This document shows, one piece after another, positions 7,637 to 16,499 of a stretch of 45,678 nt of DNA; within the stretch, counting starts at the first letter, position 1, and each line of letters begins with the position of its first letter. A model generated the notes under the pieces. It ran no database searches and was not told the DNA's origin. It saw only the letters and a list, made by a program, of their open reading frames with translations. The position numbers and the translations under genes were made by a program. Origin of the DNA: Betaproteobacteria bacterium (lineage in GTDB: Bacteria > Pseudomonadota > Gammaproteobacteria > Burkholderiales > Eutrophovitaceae); assembly GCA_020346185.1 (NCBI GenBank), contig CP070775.1, positions 1,053,092 to 1,098,769 on the forward strand, read 5' to 3'.

Positions 7637-8836
7637 ATGCATATTCACCTGGACGCAATCGGCGGCATTGCCGGCGACATGTTCATTGCCGCCGTGCTCG
7701 ATGCATTCCCTGATCTGCGCGATGGCACGCTCGAAGCGATACAAGCGGCGGGTTTGCCCGCCGATGTCCAGCTGTCCGTAAGGGAACACACTGATCATGC
7801 GCTGACGGGTTTGCGTTTCATCGTCGACGAGAAACAACGTCTAAACGCGCCCGGGCACAACCATACCCCGTTCAGCGATATCCGAAGCATGCTCGCGGAA
7901 GCGCCGCTTGAAACCTCGGTCAAGTCCACCGCGACTGGCATCTTCACCCGGGTGGCTGAGGCTGAGGCGAAAGTGCATGGCCGGTCAGTCGATACGGTCA
8001 GTTTTCATGAGCTCGGCGAATGGGATTCAGTTGCCGACATCGTCGGTGCCGCGTTCCTGATTAGTCGGCTCAATGCGCGCTGGACGGTCGGAGCCTTGCC
8101 GCAGGGCAGTGGCAGGGTGAAGACGGCACACGGCTATCTGCCAGTGCCGACGCCTGCAACGGTGTTGTTGTTGGAAGGCTTCGATTTTTGCGATGATGGT
8201 GTTACCGGCGAACGGGTTACTCCGACTGGCGCAGCGATACTCAATTATCTTGAAGCAAACCAGCCGCGCGAGCGTAAGGCGCGCCGTTTGCTTCGCAACG
8301 GCAGCGGCTTCGGAACCAGAAACTTGCCCGGCATGAGCAACGTGCTGCGGCTGCTGGCATTTGAAGCGGCTGAGGCGGTAACCGAAACTGACCGGGTTGC
8401 CGAACTGGCTTTCGAGATTGACGACCAAACGCCAGAGGATCTTGCCATCGGACTGGATAAGCTGCGGGCGTATCCCGCAGTGCTGGATGTGCTGCAGGCG
8501 GCGGTATTTGCCAAGAAGGGGCGCATCGCGGTTCAGGTGCAAGTGTTGGCAGAACCAAGTGATCTTGAGAATGTTCTGAACTTGTGTTTCGCTGAAACGA
8601 CGACGTTGGGAATTCGTCACCAGATCGTCGAGCGTCGCAAGTTACACCGCAGGCATAGTGCAGTCGAAGCCGAGGGCCGCACAGTACGCATCAAGGTTGC
8701 CGAACGTCCCGTTGGTTCTACTGTAAAGGCGGAGGCAGACGATCTGTCAAAAGTCAAAGGTGACCGCGGTGACCGTGAACGGATCCGACGAGTTGTTGAG
8801 CAGGTGTCGCGAGCCCAGGAGGAAGATGAAGCGTGA
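7637..8836 (+). CDS. larC: Nickel-pincer cofactor biosynthesis protein LarC
   Basis: LarC is the CTP-dependent cyclometallase that inserts nickel into the dithiocarboxylated pyridinium mononucleotide, the last step of NPN synthesis. The 399-residue protein has the N-terminal signature DAIGGIAGDM (residues 6-15), a central VSFHELGEWDSVADIVGAA and the TPTGAAIL motif near 195. It is a single continuous frame; in L. plantarum the protein is made from larC1/larC2 by ribosomal frameshifting, which is not needed here. Its TGA overlaps the larE GTG start by 4 nt (GTGA), so larC and larE are translationally coupled. Start ATG at 7637 (MHIHLDAIGG) fits the family. Confidence 0.95.
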   Translation: MHIHLDAIGGIAGDMFIAAVLDAFPDLRDGTLEAIQAAGLPADVQLSVREHTDHALTGLRFIVDEKQRLNAPGHNHTPFSDIRSMLAEAPLETSVKSTATGIFTRVAEAEAKVHGRSVDTVSFHELGEWDSVADIVGAAFLISRLNARWTVGALPQGSGRVKTAHGYLPVPTPATVLLLEGFDFCDDGVTGERVTPTGAAILNYLEANQPRERKARRLLRNGSGFGTRNLPGMSNVLRLLAFEAAEAVTETDRVAELAFEIDDQTPEDLAIGLDKLRAYPAVLDVLQAAVFAKKGRIAVQVQVLAEPSDLENVLNLCFAETTTLGIRHQIVERRKLHRRHSAVEAEGRTVRIKVAERPVGSTVKAEADDLSKVKGDRGDRERIRRVVEQVSRAQEEDEA

Positions 8837-9645
8837 ATGCCCCGGTCGACGCCCTGTCAAGAATTGTTGACCAATTGCCGGAGGTGGCAGTCGCGGTCAG
8901 TGGTGGCGTCGACAGCCTGACGCTCGCCACCGTAATCCACAGCAGACATGTAGTGCGCTCGACTATGTTTCATGCCGTATCGCCGGCAGTGCCAGAAGAA
9001 GCGACGGAGCGCGTCAGGATTCTTGCAAAGAAACACGACTGGTTGTTGCGCATCATCGATGCTGGGGAGTTTGCCGATAGGGAGTATCGTGCCAATCCGG
9101 TGAATCGCTGTTTCTATTGCAAGACCAATCTTTACGGTGCAATCGCGCCGCTCACTAAAGCGCAGATAGTGTCCGGCACGAACCTTGATGATCTGGGCGA
9201 GTATCGACCCGGGCTGCAAGCGGCCAAGCACCACGCCGTGCGCCATCCGTTCGTTGAGGCCGGTATTGACAAGGCTGGCGTACGTCTGTTGGCGCGGCAC
9301 CTTGGTTTGGGCGAGATCTCGGAACTGCCCGCCGCCCCCTGCCTGTCAAGCCGCATCGAGACTGGTATTGCAATCGATCCATCGATACTCAAACTGGTGC
9401 ATCAAACCGAAAAAGTTGTTGCAGCCAGACTGCATCCACAAACAGTCCGCTGCCGGGTGCGGGTGAACGGGATTGTAATCGAGCTCGACAAGGGTACGCT
9501 CGATTTGCTGGACCAGTTACAGCGCGATGAATTGGCACGCCATGTCGCGACGCTGTTCCACGATGCCGGGTTCGATTACCGCGTTTCCTTCGCGCCGTAT
9601 CGCGTTGGCAGTGCATTTGTTCACCCGGTCCACATGAACGTCTGA
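8833..9645 (+). CDS. larE: Nickel-pincer cofactor sulfur transferase LarE
   Basis: LarE is a PP-loop ATP pyrophosphatase that adenylates the dicarboxylated intermediate and converts its carboxylates to thiocarboxylates. The ATP-binding loop is VSGGVDSLTLA (about residues 22-32). Three cysteines stand out: Cys93 and Cys96 in NRCFYCKT, and Cys170 in APCLSSR. The last matches the sacrificial sulfur-donor cysteine of L. plantarum LarE, while the extra pair matches the set that ligates a [4Fe-4S] cluster in the Thermotoga-type LarE. It is therefore inferred to be the cluster-dependent, catalytic form. The GTG start at 8833 overlaps the larC stop. larB begins 31 nt downstream. 270 residues is normal for the family. 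Confidence 0.95.
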   Translation: MNAPVDALSRIVDQLPEVAVAVSGGVDSLTLATVIHSRHVVRSTMFHAVSPAVPEEATERVRILAKKHDWLLRIIDAGEFADREYRANPVNRCFYCKTNLYGAIAPLTKAQIVSGTNLDDLGEYRPGLQAAKHHAVRHPFVEAGIDKAGVRLLARHLGLGEISELPAAPCLSSRIETGIAIDPSILKLVHQTEKVVAARLHPQTVRCRVRVNGIVIELDKGTLDLLDQLQRDELARHVATLFHDAGFDYRVSFAPYRVGSAFVHPVHMNV

Positions 9646-9676
9646 ATTGCCACTGTGATTATTTGAACGCACTGAT

Positions 9677-10342
9677 ATGACTCTGCATAAAGACATCATG
9701 CTTGACTTTGCGCGCGAGGCACGCACGGGCCTTGACGAGGCTGTGTTTTGCGCAGGTAAATCGGTTGCGCATATCATTGAAATTCTGCGCCAAGTTGAAA
9801 GCCGTAACGGTCGGATTCTGCTGACCAGGCTCGATCAGGAACAATTTTCTGCGTTACCGGAGTCGCAGCAAGAGCAAATCGATTATGAAGCGCTTTCACG
9901 CACCGGATATTTCTCGGGCCCGAATCCCACCGTCGAAACAAAACGGGTCGCCGTCGTGGCGGCCGGTACGTCTGACGTGGTAGTGGCACGCGAAGCCGCA
10001 CGCACGCTAGCCTATTATGGTCAATCACCCGCCGAAATTACCGATGTTGGTGTGGCGGGTCTTTGGCGATTGCTCGAACGGTTGGAAGAAATTCGCACCA
10101 TGAAAGTTGTAATCGCAGTCGCTGGCATGGACGCGGCTTTGCCGACGGTGATCGGCGGCTTACTCAGCGCGCCGGTGATTGGTGTGCCGACATCAGTCGG
10201 TTACGGAGCGTCCGAGGGAGGGCAAACGGCGCTCAAGGCGATGCTTGCGAGCTGTTCTCCCGGTTTGACGGTAACCAACATCGACAATGGCTACGGTGCT
10301 GCTTGCGCCGCGCTGCGCATCCTTCGCCTGTCTGTGCAGTGA
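9677..10342 (+). CDS. larB: Nickel-pincer cofactor biosynthesis protein LarB
   Basis: LarB starts NPN synthesis by carboxylating the pyridinium ring of nicotinic acid adenine dinucleotide and releasing AMP. The protein (221 residues) has a variable N-terminal domain and a C-terminal PurE-like (AIR carboxylase) domain: GTSDVVVAREAA near 97-108, VAGMDAALPTVIGG near 148-161, PTSVGYGASEGG near 171-182, and NIDNGYGAACAA ending in the probable catalytic Cys210. It is the last gene of the cluster, so the gene order is larA-like, C, E, B rather than the common B, C, E. No clear ribosome-binding site precedes the ATG. It converges with the DUF1614 gene and no terminator is evident in the 57-base gap. 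Confidence 0.93.
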   Translation: MTLHKDIMLDFAREARTGLDEAVFCAGKSVAHIIEILRQVESRNGRILLTRLDQEQFSALPESQQEQIDYEALSRTGYFSGPNPTVETKRVAVVAAGTSDVVVAREAARTLAYYGQSPAEITDVGVAGLWRLLERLEEIRTMKVVIAVAGMDAALPTVIGGLLSAPVIGVPTSVGYGASEGGQTALKAMLASCSPGLTVTNIDNGYGAACAALRILRLSVQ

Positions 10343-10399
10343 CTTGATAAGGACAGTGATTTGATCAGAACTTGAGTTGCCGCATATTTCCTTTGACGA

Positions 10400-11101
10400 C
10401 TAGGCAAGTAGTACCGCGAGCAAGCCGCTGATAAAGATGCCGTCGAATGATCCCGCCCCGCCAATCGATGCGACCGGCGAACCAAGTTTGCGAACGTCCC
10501 TCAAGCGCAGCAGGTCGGCACCGATGAGCACACCGAGAGTGCCACCAATATAGGCCAGCGGTGCAGCGTTCTCTTGAGCCAACGCGTAGGCAACTCCGGC
10601 CGCAGTCAGGGGTGCAAACAGGATCGGCATGCCGATACCGAGACCGCGCACCGGGCGGCTTACCGCGAAGGCGACAATCGACACTGCCGTCACGCAGGTG
10701 ACGGATTGAATGATCGGCACATCGTTGCTAAGGAACAAGTACACGGAGAAAGCCACCGGCACCACGCAACCACCGACATTCACAAGAATAAGCGTCTTGC
10801 ACGGGAACAGATAGCGACGTCGCTGGGCCCAGGCAAGCATCTCCTTGGACCAGTTCGAGTCGCCGGAGAAGTTTGAGTTAATCGTGAACAGAGGAATGTT
10901 GAATATGCTGCCCGCCAGTGTCACGATCAGCAGAAGATACGCCGCTTGCGCCGACAACCCGAGTTTTTCAAACGCGATTGTCAGTATCTGGTACTGCACC
11001 AGGATTGCCAGCACGACGATTAGGATCACCGGCACAATCAGGTGTTTTGGCGAGCGTGCTACGGTTCGTCTCCTAAAAACGAAAAGTTGGGGGGGCGGCA
11101 T
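10400..11101 (-). CDS. DUF1614-family integral membrane protein
   Basis: A 233-residue, very hydrophobic protein with about six membrane segments, beginning HLIVPVILIVVLAILV and ending with a conserved block: GGTLGVLIGADLLRL, ASIGGAGSFDGIFISG and LLAVLLA. These match DUF1614 proteins, for which I know of no established function. I chose the ATG at 11101, just before the first membrane helix; a longer frame from 11371 adds 90 low-complexity residues that run into an intergenic region. The gene converges on larB, so co-regulation with the NPN cluster is not implied by operon structure. A role in nickel or substrate transport would be pure speculation. Confidence 0.8.
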   Translation of the reverse strand: MPPPQLFVFRRRTVARSPKHLIVPVILIVVLAILVQYQILTIAFEKLGLSAQAAYLLLIVTLAGSIFNIPLFTINSNFSGDSNWSKEMLAWAQRRRYLFPCKTLILVNVGGCVVPVAFSVYLFLSNDVPIIQSVTCVTAVSIVAFAVSRPVRGLGIGMPILFAPLTAAGVAYALAQENAAPLAYIGGTLGVLIGADLLRLRDVRKLGSPVASIGGAGSFDGIFISGLLAVLLA

Positions 11102-11291
11102 GGTTGCGGGCCCCTCACGTTGCTCAATGATCGGAAGTGTTGGTGTATCACTTGAGGCAGTCGGCGATCGTATTGCGGCCCGTTTCGACCCTGTCGTACG
11201 ACTTGCGAAACGGTTCAGCCATCCCGCCCCATTAATTAATGGCGAGGAGCCGATCTCCGGCAACCCCTCAATGCTCGACCTTTGACCTTGC

Positions 11292-11837
11292 CTAGAAAAC
11301 GTTAATCCAGCTGCCGGCATGGAAGTAGGTCGTCTCGGTCGTCTCTCCCACCGGACCATCTTCGATACCATCGTGATCGAATGCAGGCAGCCGCTCTGTG
11401 GCCTGGTCGCGAATAGCCCGTTTTTTCAACACAAACGGCGAAACGGCGTGAATCATTCGGTAGGCGTCCGCAGGAAACTTACGTATCTGCTGCGCGCCTT
11501 GCTTTCTACCGTCGGGGTAGACGATGATGCTCATGTCATCTTCGACGATACACAGTACGGCAACGTCTTGACTTCCTGCGTGCAGAAAGGCGCCGCGTAT
11601 GACATTATGTCGGCCATCCCATTTGCTGAACATCGGTATACGGCAACTGCGCTCACGCAAGTCGGCTACGAGATGGTTGCTTAGCCCTCGGACCTTAACT
11701 GGCGACAGCAGTTTTAAGTCTGGCCAGTCCTTTTGCGCCTGTTCGAGATTGTGCTGTGCGAGTACTTCGCGAACCGATCCAGTCAGCGAAAATAGTGTTG
11801 CCAGCACAATCTTCAGAGCGGTTGTGGCTGGTCTCAT
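11292..11837 (-). CDS. Exported hypothetical protein in the egtB operon
   Basis: The 181-residue protein begins with a probable Sec signal peptide (a basic start, then IVLATLFSLTGS, with a likely cleavage site near VLAQ at 26-29). The mature part is mostly soluble with a beta-rich middle (VAVLCIVEDDMSIIVYPDG) and two cysteines, one in RERSCRIP and one in VLCIV, that could form a disulfide. I do not recognise a domain. Its ATG overlaps the egtB stop by 4 nt (11834-11837), so it is translated together with egtB. A periplasmic role connected with ergothioneine is possible only by context. Confidence 0.75.
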   Translation of the reverse strand: MRPATTALKIVLATLFSLTGSVREVLAQHNLEQAQKDWPDLKLLSPVKVRGLSNHLVADLRERSCRIPMFSKWDGRHNVIRGAFLHAGSQDVAVLCIVEDDMSIIVYPDGRKQGAQQIRKFPADAYRMIHAVSPFVLKKRAIRDQATERLPAFDHDGIEDGPVGETTETTYFHAGSWINVF

Positions 11838-13105
11838 GCGCCCGCCAGTCGCAGCCCCTTGAATTGCCAGCGTTCATGCGGGTAGAAGAAATTGCGGTAG
11901 CTCGAACGTATATGCGAGCGCGAAGTCACGCATGAACCACCGCGCAACACCTGTTGATTGATCATGAACTTGCCGTTGTACTCGCCCAGCGCTCCACGTT
12001 GTGCTCGGTATCCAGGGTACGGGCTGTAGGCACTGGCAGTCCATTGCCAGACGTCACCAAAAAACGATGTTTCGCCAGAGCAAGGTTGCGGATGAAGCCG
12101 ACTGTTGTCAAAGAAATTACCGCCCTGTTGGTGTTCGCTGGCGGCAATTTCCCACTCGGTTTCGGTTGGCAAGCGTTTTCCCGCCCACCTGGCAAAGGCA
12201 TCCGCTTCGTAGTAGCTAACATGGCACACCGGCTCCGCTTGGTTGATCTCGTGCATGCCAGATAAACTGAACTGCCACCATGTTTTGTCTCGTTCTTCCC
12301 AATACAGTGGTGCAGACCAGGAACGCTTGCATACCGTCTGCCAGCCATCGGACAACCACAGCGTTGGTTCGCTGTAGCCACCGTCTTCGAGAAATTCGAG
12401 AAACTCGCCATTGCTGACAGGACGTGAAGCGATGCGAAATGGCTCGACATAGCTACGATGACGCGGTATTTCATTATCGAAAGCGAATCCGCAACCGCCG
12501 TGACCCGTATCGTAGACTCCCGCCGGGTACGCCAGCCACTCGATATCGGCTGCGACGCCCGCTGGAGCGGGGCTGCGTTCGCGATAGGTCGGTCGAAGCG
12601 GATTACACCAGAACAGATGCTTGATATCGGTCAACAACAGTTCCTGGTGCTGTTGTTCGTGATGCAAACCTAGCGTGCAGCGCGCGGCGATGTCTTGTGC
12701 ATGTGAATGAGATGTGTCGCCTAGCAAGGCGGCAAGCTCACTATCGACGTGACGGCGATAGTCCAGGATCGACGCAAAAGACGGGCGGGTCAGAAGCCCC
12801 CGATCCTTGCGTGGATAGAACGAGCCAACCGACTCATAGTAGGAATTGAACAATAAAACAAATTCGTCTTGAAAGGACTTGTATCCTGAAACAAACGGCT
12901 GCAGCACGAATGTCTCAAAGAACCAGGTCGTATGCGCAAGATGCCATTTGGCAGGGCTGGTCTCCGGTGCGCTTTGAACGACGCAGTCTTCGGGTTCAAG
13001 CGGATCGCAAAGCGACACCGTCGTCGCCCGCACCCGCATCAGGTTCTCAAGCAGTGATGCCGGTGTTTCCAGTCCGCGCGTTGTAGCCATCGCAGGTGTC
13101 AACAT
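11834..13105 (-). CDS. egtB: Ergothioneine biosynthesis sulfoxide synthase EgtB
   Basis: EgtB is a non-haem iron enzyme that uses O2 to join a thiol to C2 of hercynine. The 423-residue protein has an N-terminal DinB-like iron-binding domain with His58 in WHLAHTTWFFE and the pair His149/His153 in LHHEQQHQE, then a formylglycine-generating-enzyme-like domain with RLPTETEWEIAA, GDVWQWTASAY and RGGSCVTS. No egtA or egtC is present nearby, suggesting that the thiol donor may be cysteine rather than gamma-glutamylcysteine, as in some other EgtB subgroups; this is inference. The start at 13105 has GAGGT about 6 nt upstream. It is divergent from egtD across 189 nt and coupled to an exported protein. 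Confidence 0.95.
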   Translation of the reverse strand: MLTPAMATTRGLETPASLLENLMRVRATTVSLCDPLEPEDCVVQSAPETSPAKWHLAHTTWFFETFVLQPFVSGYKSFQDEFVLLFNSYYESVGSFYPRKDRGLLTRPSFASILDYRRHVDSELAALLGDTSHSHAQDIAARCTLGLHHEQQHQELLLTDIKHLFWCNPLRPTYRERSPAPAGVAADIEWLAYPAGVYDTGHGGCGFAFDNEIPRHRSYVEPFRIASRPVSNGEFLEFLEDGGYSEPTLWLSDGWQTVCKRSWSAPLYWEERDKTWWQFSLSGMHEINQAEPVCHVSYYEADAFARWAGKRLPTETEWEIAASEHQQGGNFFDNSRLHPQPCSGETSFFGDVWQWTASAYSPYPGYRAQRGALGEYNGKFMINQQVLRGGSCVTSRSHIRSSYRNFFYPHERWQFKGLRLAGA

Positions 13106-13294
13106 GCCTACCTCGCCATACTTGTCGTTGCAATCAGCATCAGTTTAATCCGCGCAGCATGCATGCGCCAAATTTGCGGCCGTACGGGACAACATCCACG
13201 AATTGGAATTATCCATGGTGATTTCTTTTTTGCGGTTTCGGGAAAATTCAAAACCGGTTAGGGTTATGCTTGCTCACAACCGATGGAGTATTTC

Positions 13295-14287
13295 ATGAAA
13301 ACATCGGAGAGAAAGAATCCCGATGTAGCACCAGACAATTTCCGCTTTGTTTCCCTCGGTGAAGGTGGAGATGTTGATTTTGACGAAGTGATTGTTGGCT
13401 TGCAGCAGACGCCGAAGTCGGTCTCGCCGAAGTTCCTCTACGATGCGCGTGGCAGCGAATTGTTCAATGCCATCTGTACCACCGAAGCGTATTATCCGAC
13501 TCGCACCGAGCGTGGGATCTATGAAAGCCAGGCCGCTGCGATTGCCGCTGAGGTTGGCCCGGAGGCGACCATCATCGAGTTCGGCCCGGGCGACATGTCA
13601 AAGATTCGCCTGTTGCTGGAGCAGCTACGGCCGCAACAGTACATCGGAGTGGATGTTTCGGCGGCGCAACTCGAGGACGCCGGACCGGTTCTGGCGGCCG
13701 ACTTTCCCTGGTTGGAGGTATTAGCAATATGCGGTGATTTTGGCCCTTCGCGGGTGCTCGAACAATATCTGCCGAACGACGCCAAACGTGTGGCGTTCTT
13801 TCCCGGCTCCACCATTGGCAACTTCGACCCCGATTTCGCACAGCAGTTTTTGAAGGGGCTGCGCGATATGCTGGGGACGAATGGTGCGGCCATTGTCGGG
13901 GTCGATCTGCAGAAGCCGGCGGCGGTGCTTGAAACCGCCTATAACGATCCTCAGGGCTATACACGTGCATTTAACCTGAATCTGTTGACACGCCTTAATC
14001 GTGAGCTGGGTGCCGATTTTGACGAGCGACGCTTCCGTCACAAAGCATATTACAATGAGCAGCTTGGCCGGGTTGAGATGCATCTGGTGAGTGTCATCGA
14101 GCAACAGGTGCGAATCGGCGGACAAACAGTTCGCTTCCAGCCTGGTGAAACGATTCACACGGAAAACTCCTGGAAGTACACGCGCGATGGATTCGCGCAG
14201 CTAGCACTGAATGCCGACCTCCGTGTTTTGCGTTTTTTTACCGACGAGCACAGCTGGTTCGGAGTGTTCGTCCTTGCCGTCGAATAG
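13295..14287 (+). CDS. egtD: L-histidine N-alpha-methyltransferase EgtD
   Basis: EgtD trimethylates the amino group of histidine with SAM to give hercynine, the substrate of EgtB. Signatures in this 330-residue protein are SPKFLYDARGSELFNAI, EAYYPTRTE (histidine pocket Tyr), IIEFGPGDMSKIRLLL (SAM-binding loop), FFPGSTIGNF with the conserved Asn, and IHTENSWKYT, which carries the Glu and Ser that contact histidine. I chose the ATG at 13295 because GGAG lies 6 nt upstream; an ATG 12 nt earlier is in frame. The gene is divergent from egtB, so one regulatory region probably controls both halves of the pathway. The pathway needs a C-S lyase (EgtE) that is not in the window. Confidence 0.95.
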   Translation: MKTSERKNPDVAPDNFRFVSLGEGGDVDFDEVIVGLQQTPKSVSPKFLYDARGSELFNAICTTEAYYPTRTERGIYESQAAAIAAEVGPEATIIEFGPGDMSKIRLLLEQLRPQQYIGVDVSAAQLEDAGPVLAADFPWLEVLAICGDFGPSRVLEQYLPNDAKRVAFFPGSTIGNFDPDFAQQFLKGLRDMLGTNGAAIVGVDLQKPAAVLETAYNDPQGYTRAFNLNLLTRLNRELGADFDERRFRHKAYYNEQLGRVEMHLVSVIEQQVRIGGQTVRFQPGETIHTENSWKYTRDGFAQLALNADLRVLRFFTDEHSWFGVFVLAVE

Positions 14288-14320
14288 GCCGGTGGGCACT
14301 ACGGAATTACAGGCAGCGAA

Positions 14321-15655
14321 TCAGAGGACGTAGCGCGCTAGGTCCTCACTGGCGGCAAGGCCTTTCAATCGCTCATCCACGTATCCCGCGTCAATCAAGA
14401 TGCGTTCGCCTTGGCGCTTGTGCGCCTCATATGACAAGTCCTCCAACAGTTTTTCCATCACGGTATAGAGGCGTCGCGCACCGATGTTCTCGGTCTTTTC
14501 ATTGACTGACCAGGCGATCTCAGCGAGACGGCGAATGCCGTCATCCGGGAACTCAAGCTGTACGCCTTCCGTGCCGAGCAGTTCTTGATATTGACGTGAC
14601 AGACAGGCATCGGTGGAAGTCAGAATGCGCTGAAAATCCTCCACCGTGAGGTTGCCCAATTCGACCCGGATAGGGAAGCGGCCTTGCAGTTCCGGTATCA
14701 GATCCGAGGGCTTGGACAGGTGAAAAGCGCCGCTGCCGATGAACAGGATGTGATCGGTTCGCACCATGCCGTACTTGGTGGTTACCGTGGTGCCCTCCAC
14801 CAGCGGCAGCAAGTCCCGCTGAACGCCTTGCCTCGAGACTTCGGCAGCGCTTGTTTCCTGACGGCTGGTGATCTTGTCGATCTCGTCGAGAAACACGATG
14901 CCGTTCTGTTCTGCGTTTGACAAGGCGCGCAACTTGATGTCTTCATCATTGATGAGCTTAGCTGCTTCTTCATCAGTGAGTAGTTGAAACGCATCACGGA
15001 TTTTCAGCTTCCGGGTGCGCGTTCGTCCGCCACCCATGTTCTGAAACATGCTCTGGATCTGCGAGGTCAGGTCTTCCATACCCGGCGGTGCAAGAATTTC
15101 CATCTGTGTCGAGACCTGCGCCACCTCGATGTCGATTTCCTTGTCATCGAGCTCGCCTTCGCGAAGTCGCTTGCGAAATTTCTGGCGCGTTGCGGAATCG
15201 GATGATGGCTCGCCGGGGGGCTCGAAACCGACGTCGCGTGCAGGCGGCAGCAGCACATCGAGAATTCTGTCTTCGGCGAGATCCTCGGCGCGGTGGCGAA
15301 CTTTGCGGGTTTCTTTCTCGCGCATCTCCTTGATTGCCATTTCCACCAGGTCGCGGATGATCGCGTCGACGTCCTTGCCGACATAGCCGACTTCGGTGAA
15401 CTTGGTCGCTTCAATCTTGATGAAGGGCGCATCAGCGAGACGAGCGAGGCGGCGCGCGATCTCGGTCTTGCCGACCCCGGTCGGACCAATCATGAGAATG
15501 TTCTTGGGTGTGATTTCCTGACGCAGCGGATCCGGCACCTGACGCCGCCGCCAGCGATTGCGCAGCGCAATGGCGACCGCGCGCTTGGCTGCGTCCTGGC
15601 CGACGATGTGTTTGTCCAGCTCGTGGACAATTTCCTGAGGAGTCATTCCCGCCAT
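14321..15655 (-). CDS. hslU: ATP-dependent protease ATPase subunit HslU
   Basis: HslU is the AAA+ unfoldase that feeds substrates to the HslV peptidase. The 444-residue protein has [17 protein letters not shown] at the N-terminus, Walker [10 protein letters not shown] near residue 57, the pore-loop region [11 protein letters not shown], the variable I-domain (about 110-230), Walker [10 protein letters not shown] near 250, and a C-terminus ending RYVL, the tail that docks into HslV. The ATG at 15655 gives the family-standard length; the upstream 29 codons do not align. It lies 158 nt downstream of hslV on the same strand. All catalytic motifs are intact. Confidence 0.97.
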   Translation of the reverse strand: MAGMTPQEIVHELDKHIVGQDAAKRAVAIALRNRWRRRQVPDPLRQEITPKNILMIGPTGVGKTEIARRLARLADAPFIKIEATKFTEVGYVGKDVDAIIRDLVEMAIKEMREKETRKVRHRAEDLAEDRILDVLLPPARDVGFEPPGEPSSDSATRQKFRKRLREGELDDKEIDIEVAQVSTQMEILAPPGMEDLTSQIQSMFQNMGGGRTRTRKLKIRDAFQLLTDEEAAKLINDEDIKLRALSNAEQNGIVFLDEIDKITSRQETSAAEVSRQGVQRDLLPLVEGTTVTTKYGMVRTDHILFIGSGAFHLSKPSDLIPELQGRFPIRVELGNLTVEDFQRILTSTDACLSRQYQELLGTEGVQLEFPDDGIRRLAEIAWSVNEKTENIGARRLYTVMEKLLEDLSYEAHKRQGERILIDAGYVDERLKGLAASEDLARYVL

Positions 15656-15813
15656 GGGTAGTTCGTTGCTAAAGCTGCTTTCGTCAGATTGGACCAGTTT
15701 AATCGATTGTCGGTCTGGGCGTGGACGCTCGACAAAGCCCAATTCAGGGGTGACTGTAGGGTGCGCTTGTCGAGCGTGCTCAGTCCTGAGCCACGGCCCT
15801 GGTCATCAACGCT

Positions 15814-16356
15814 CTAGAAGTCGAGCACCTCCACCACGTGGTTCTGATTGGTGTAGATGCATATATCTCCGGCGATTGACAATGCCTTTCTGACAATTTG
15901 TTCGGCGCCATATTCGGTGCTATCGAGTAGTGCCCGCGCCGCGGCCTGCGCATAAGGTCCACCGCTGCCAATCGCGATCAGGCCGTCTTCCGGTTCTACC
16001 ACGTCACCATTGCCGGAGAGGATGAGCGAGGTTTCTGCGTCGGAAACCGCCAGCATCGCTTCAAGTCGGCGCAGGATTCGATCGGTGCGCCAATCCTTGG
16101 CGAGCTCTACCGCAGAGCGCAACAGATGGCCATTATGTTTGTCGAGTTTGGCCTCAAACCGTTCGAACAGAGTGAAAGCGTCGGCGGTACCACCGGCGAA
16201 GCCAGCCAGAATGCGCTCGTGGTGCAAGCGTCGCACCTTGCGTGCCGAGCCTTTCAGCACGACATTGCCCAGCGTGACCTGACCATCGCCGCCCAACGCG
16301 ACCTGTTTGCCACGGCGGACCGATAATATGGTTGTTCCATGCATCTCTTGTTTCAT
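15814..16356 (-). CDS. hslV: ATP-dependent protease peptidase subunit HslV
   Basis: HslV forms the double-hexamer proteolytic core of the HslUV complex, with an N-terminal threonine nucleophile exposed by processing. Here [11 protein letters not shown] follows a short propeptide, so Thr8 would be the nucleophile if translation starts at the ATG at 16356; an ATG at 16344 would leave only MHG. Downstream blocks match the family: [45 protein letters not shown]. 180 residues is the normal length. The order hslV-hslU on the minus strand is the usual one, with a 158-nt gap that could hold a second promoter. Confidence 0.97.
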   Translation of the reverse strand: MKQEMHGTTILSVRRGKQVALGGDGQVTLGNVVLKGSARKVRRLHHERILAGFAGGTADAFTLFERFEAKLDKHNGHLLRSAVELAKDWRTDRILRRLEAMLAVSDAETSLILSGNGDVVEPEDGLIAIGSGGPYAQAAARALLDSTEYGAEQIVRKALSIAGDICIYTNQNHVVEVLDF

Positions 16357-16499
16357 GATCTTTACGACTTGTGGTAACTGGTGCGATGGAACAGGTATCG
16401 TGCAAAGCGCAGATTTGGCACTCGTGCGCAACGCCACCGGACAGCGTGATTAGCGGGCTTGTTAGCCGGAGGATAGCGACTGCTCAGGGTGTAGGCAAG

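Noticed and set aside
7637-8836. Programmed frameshift in larC as in L. plantarum
   Set aside because: larC is one continuous frame with both N- and C-terminal domains.
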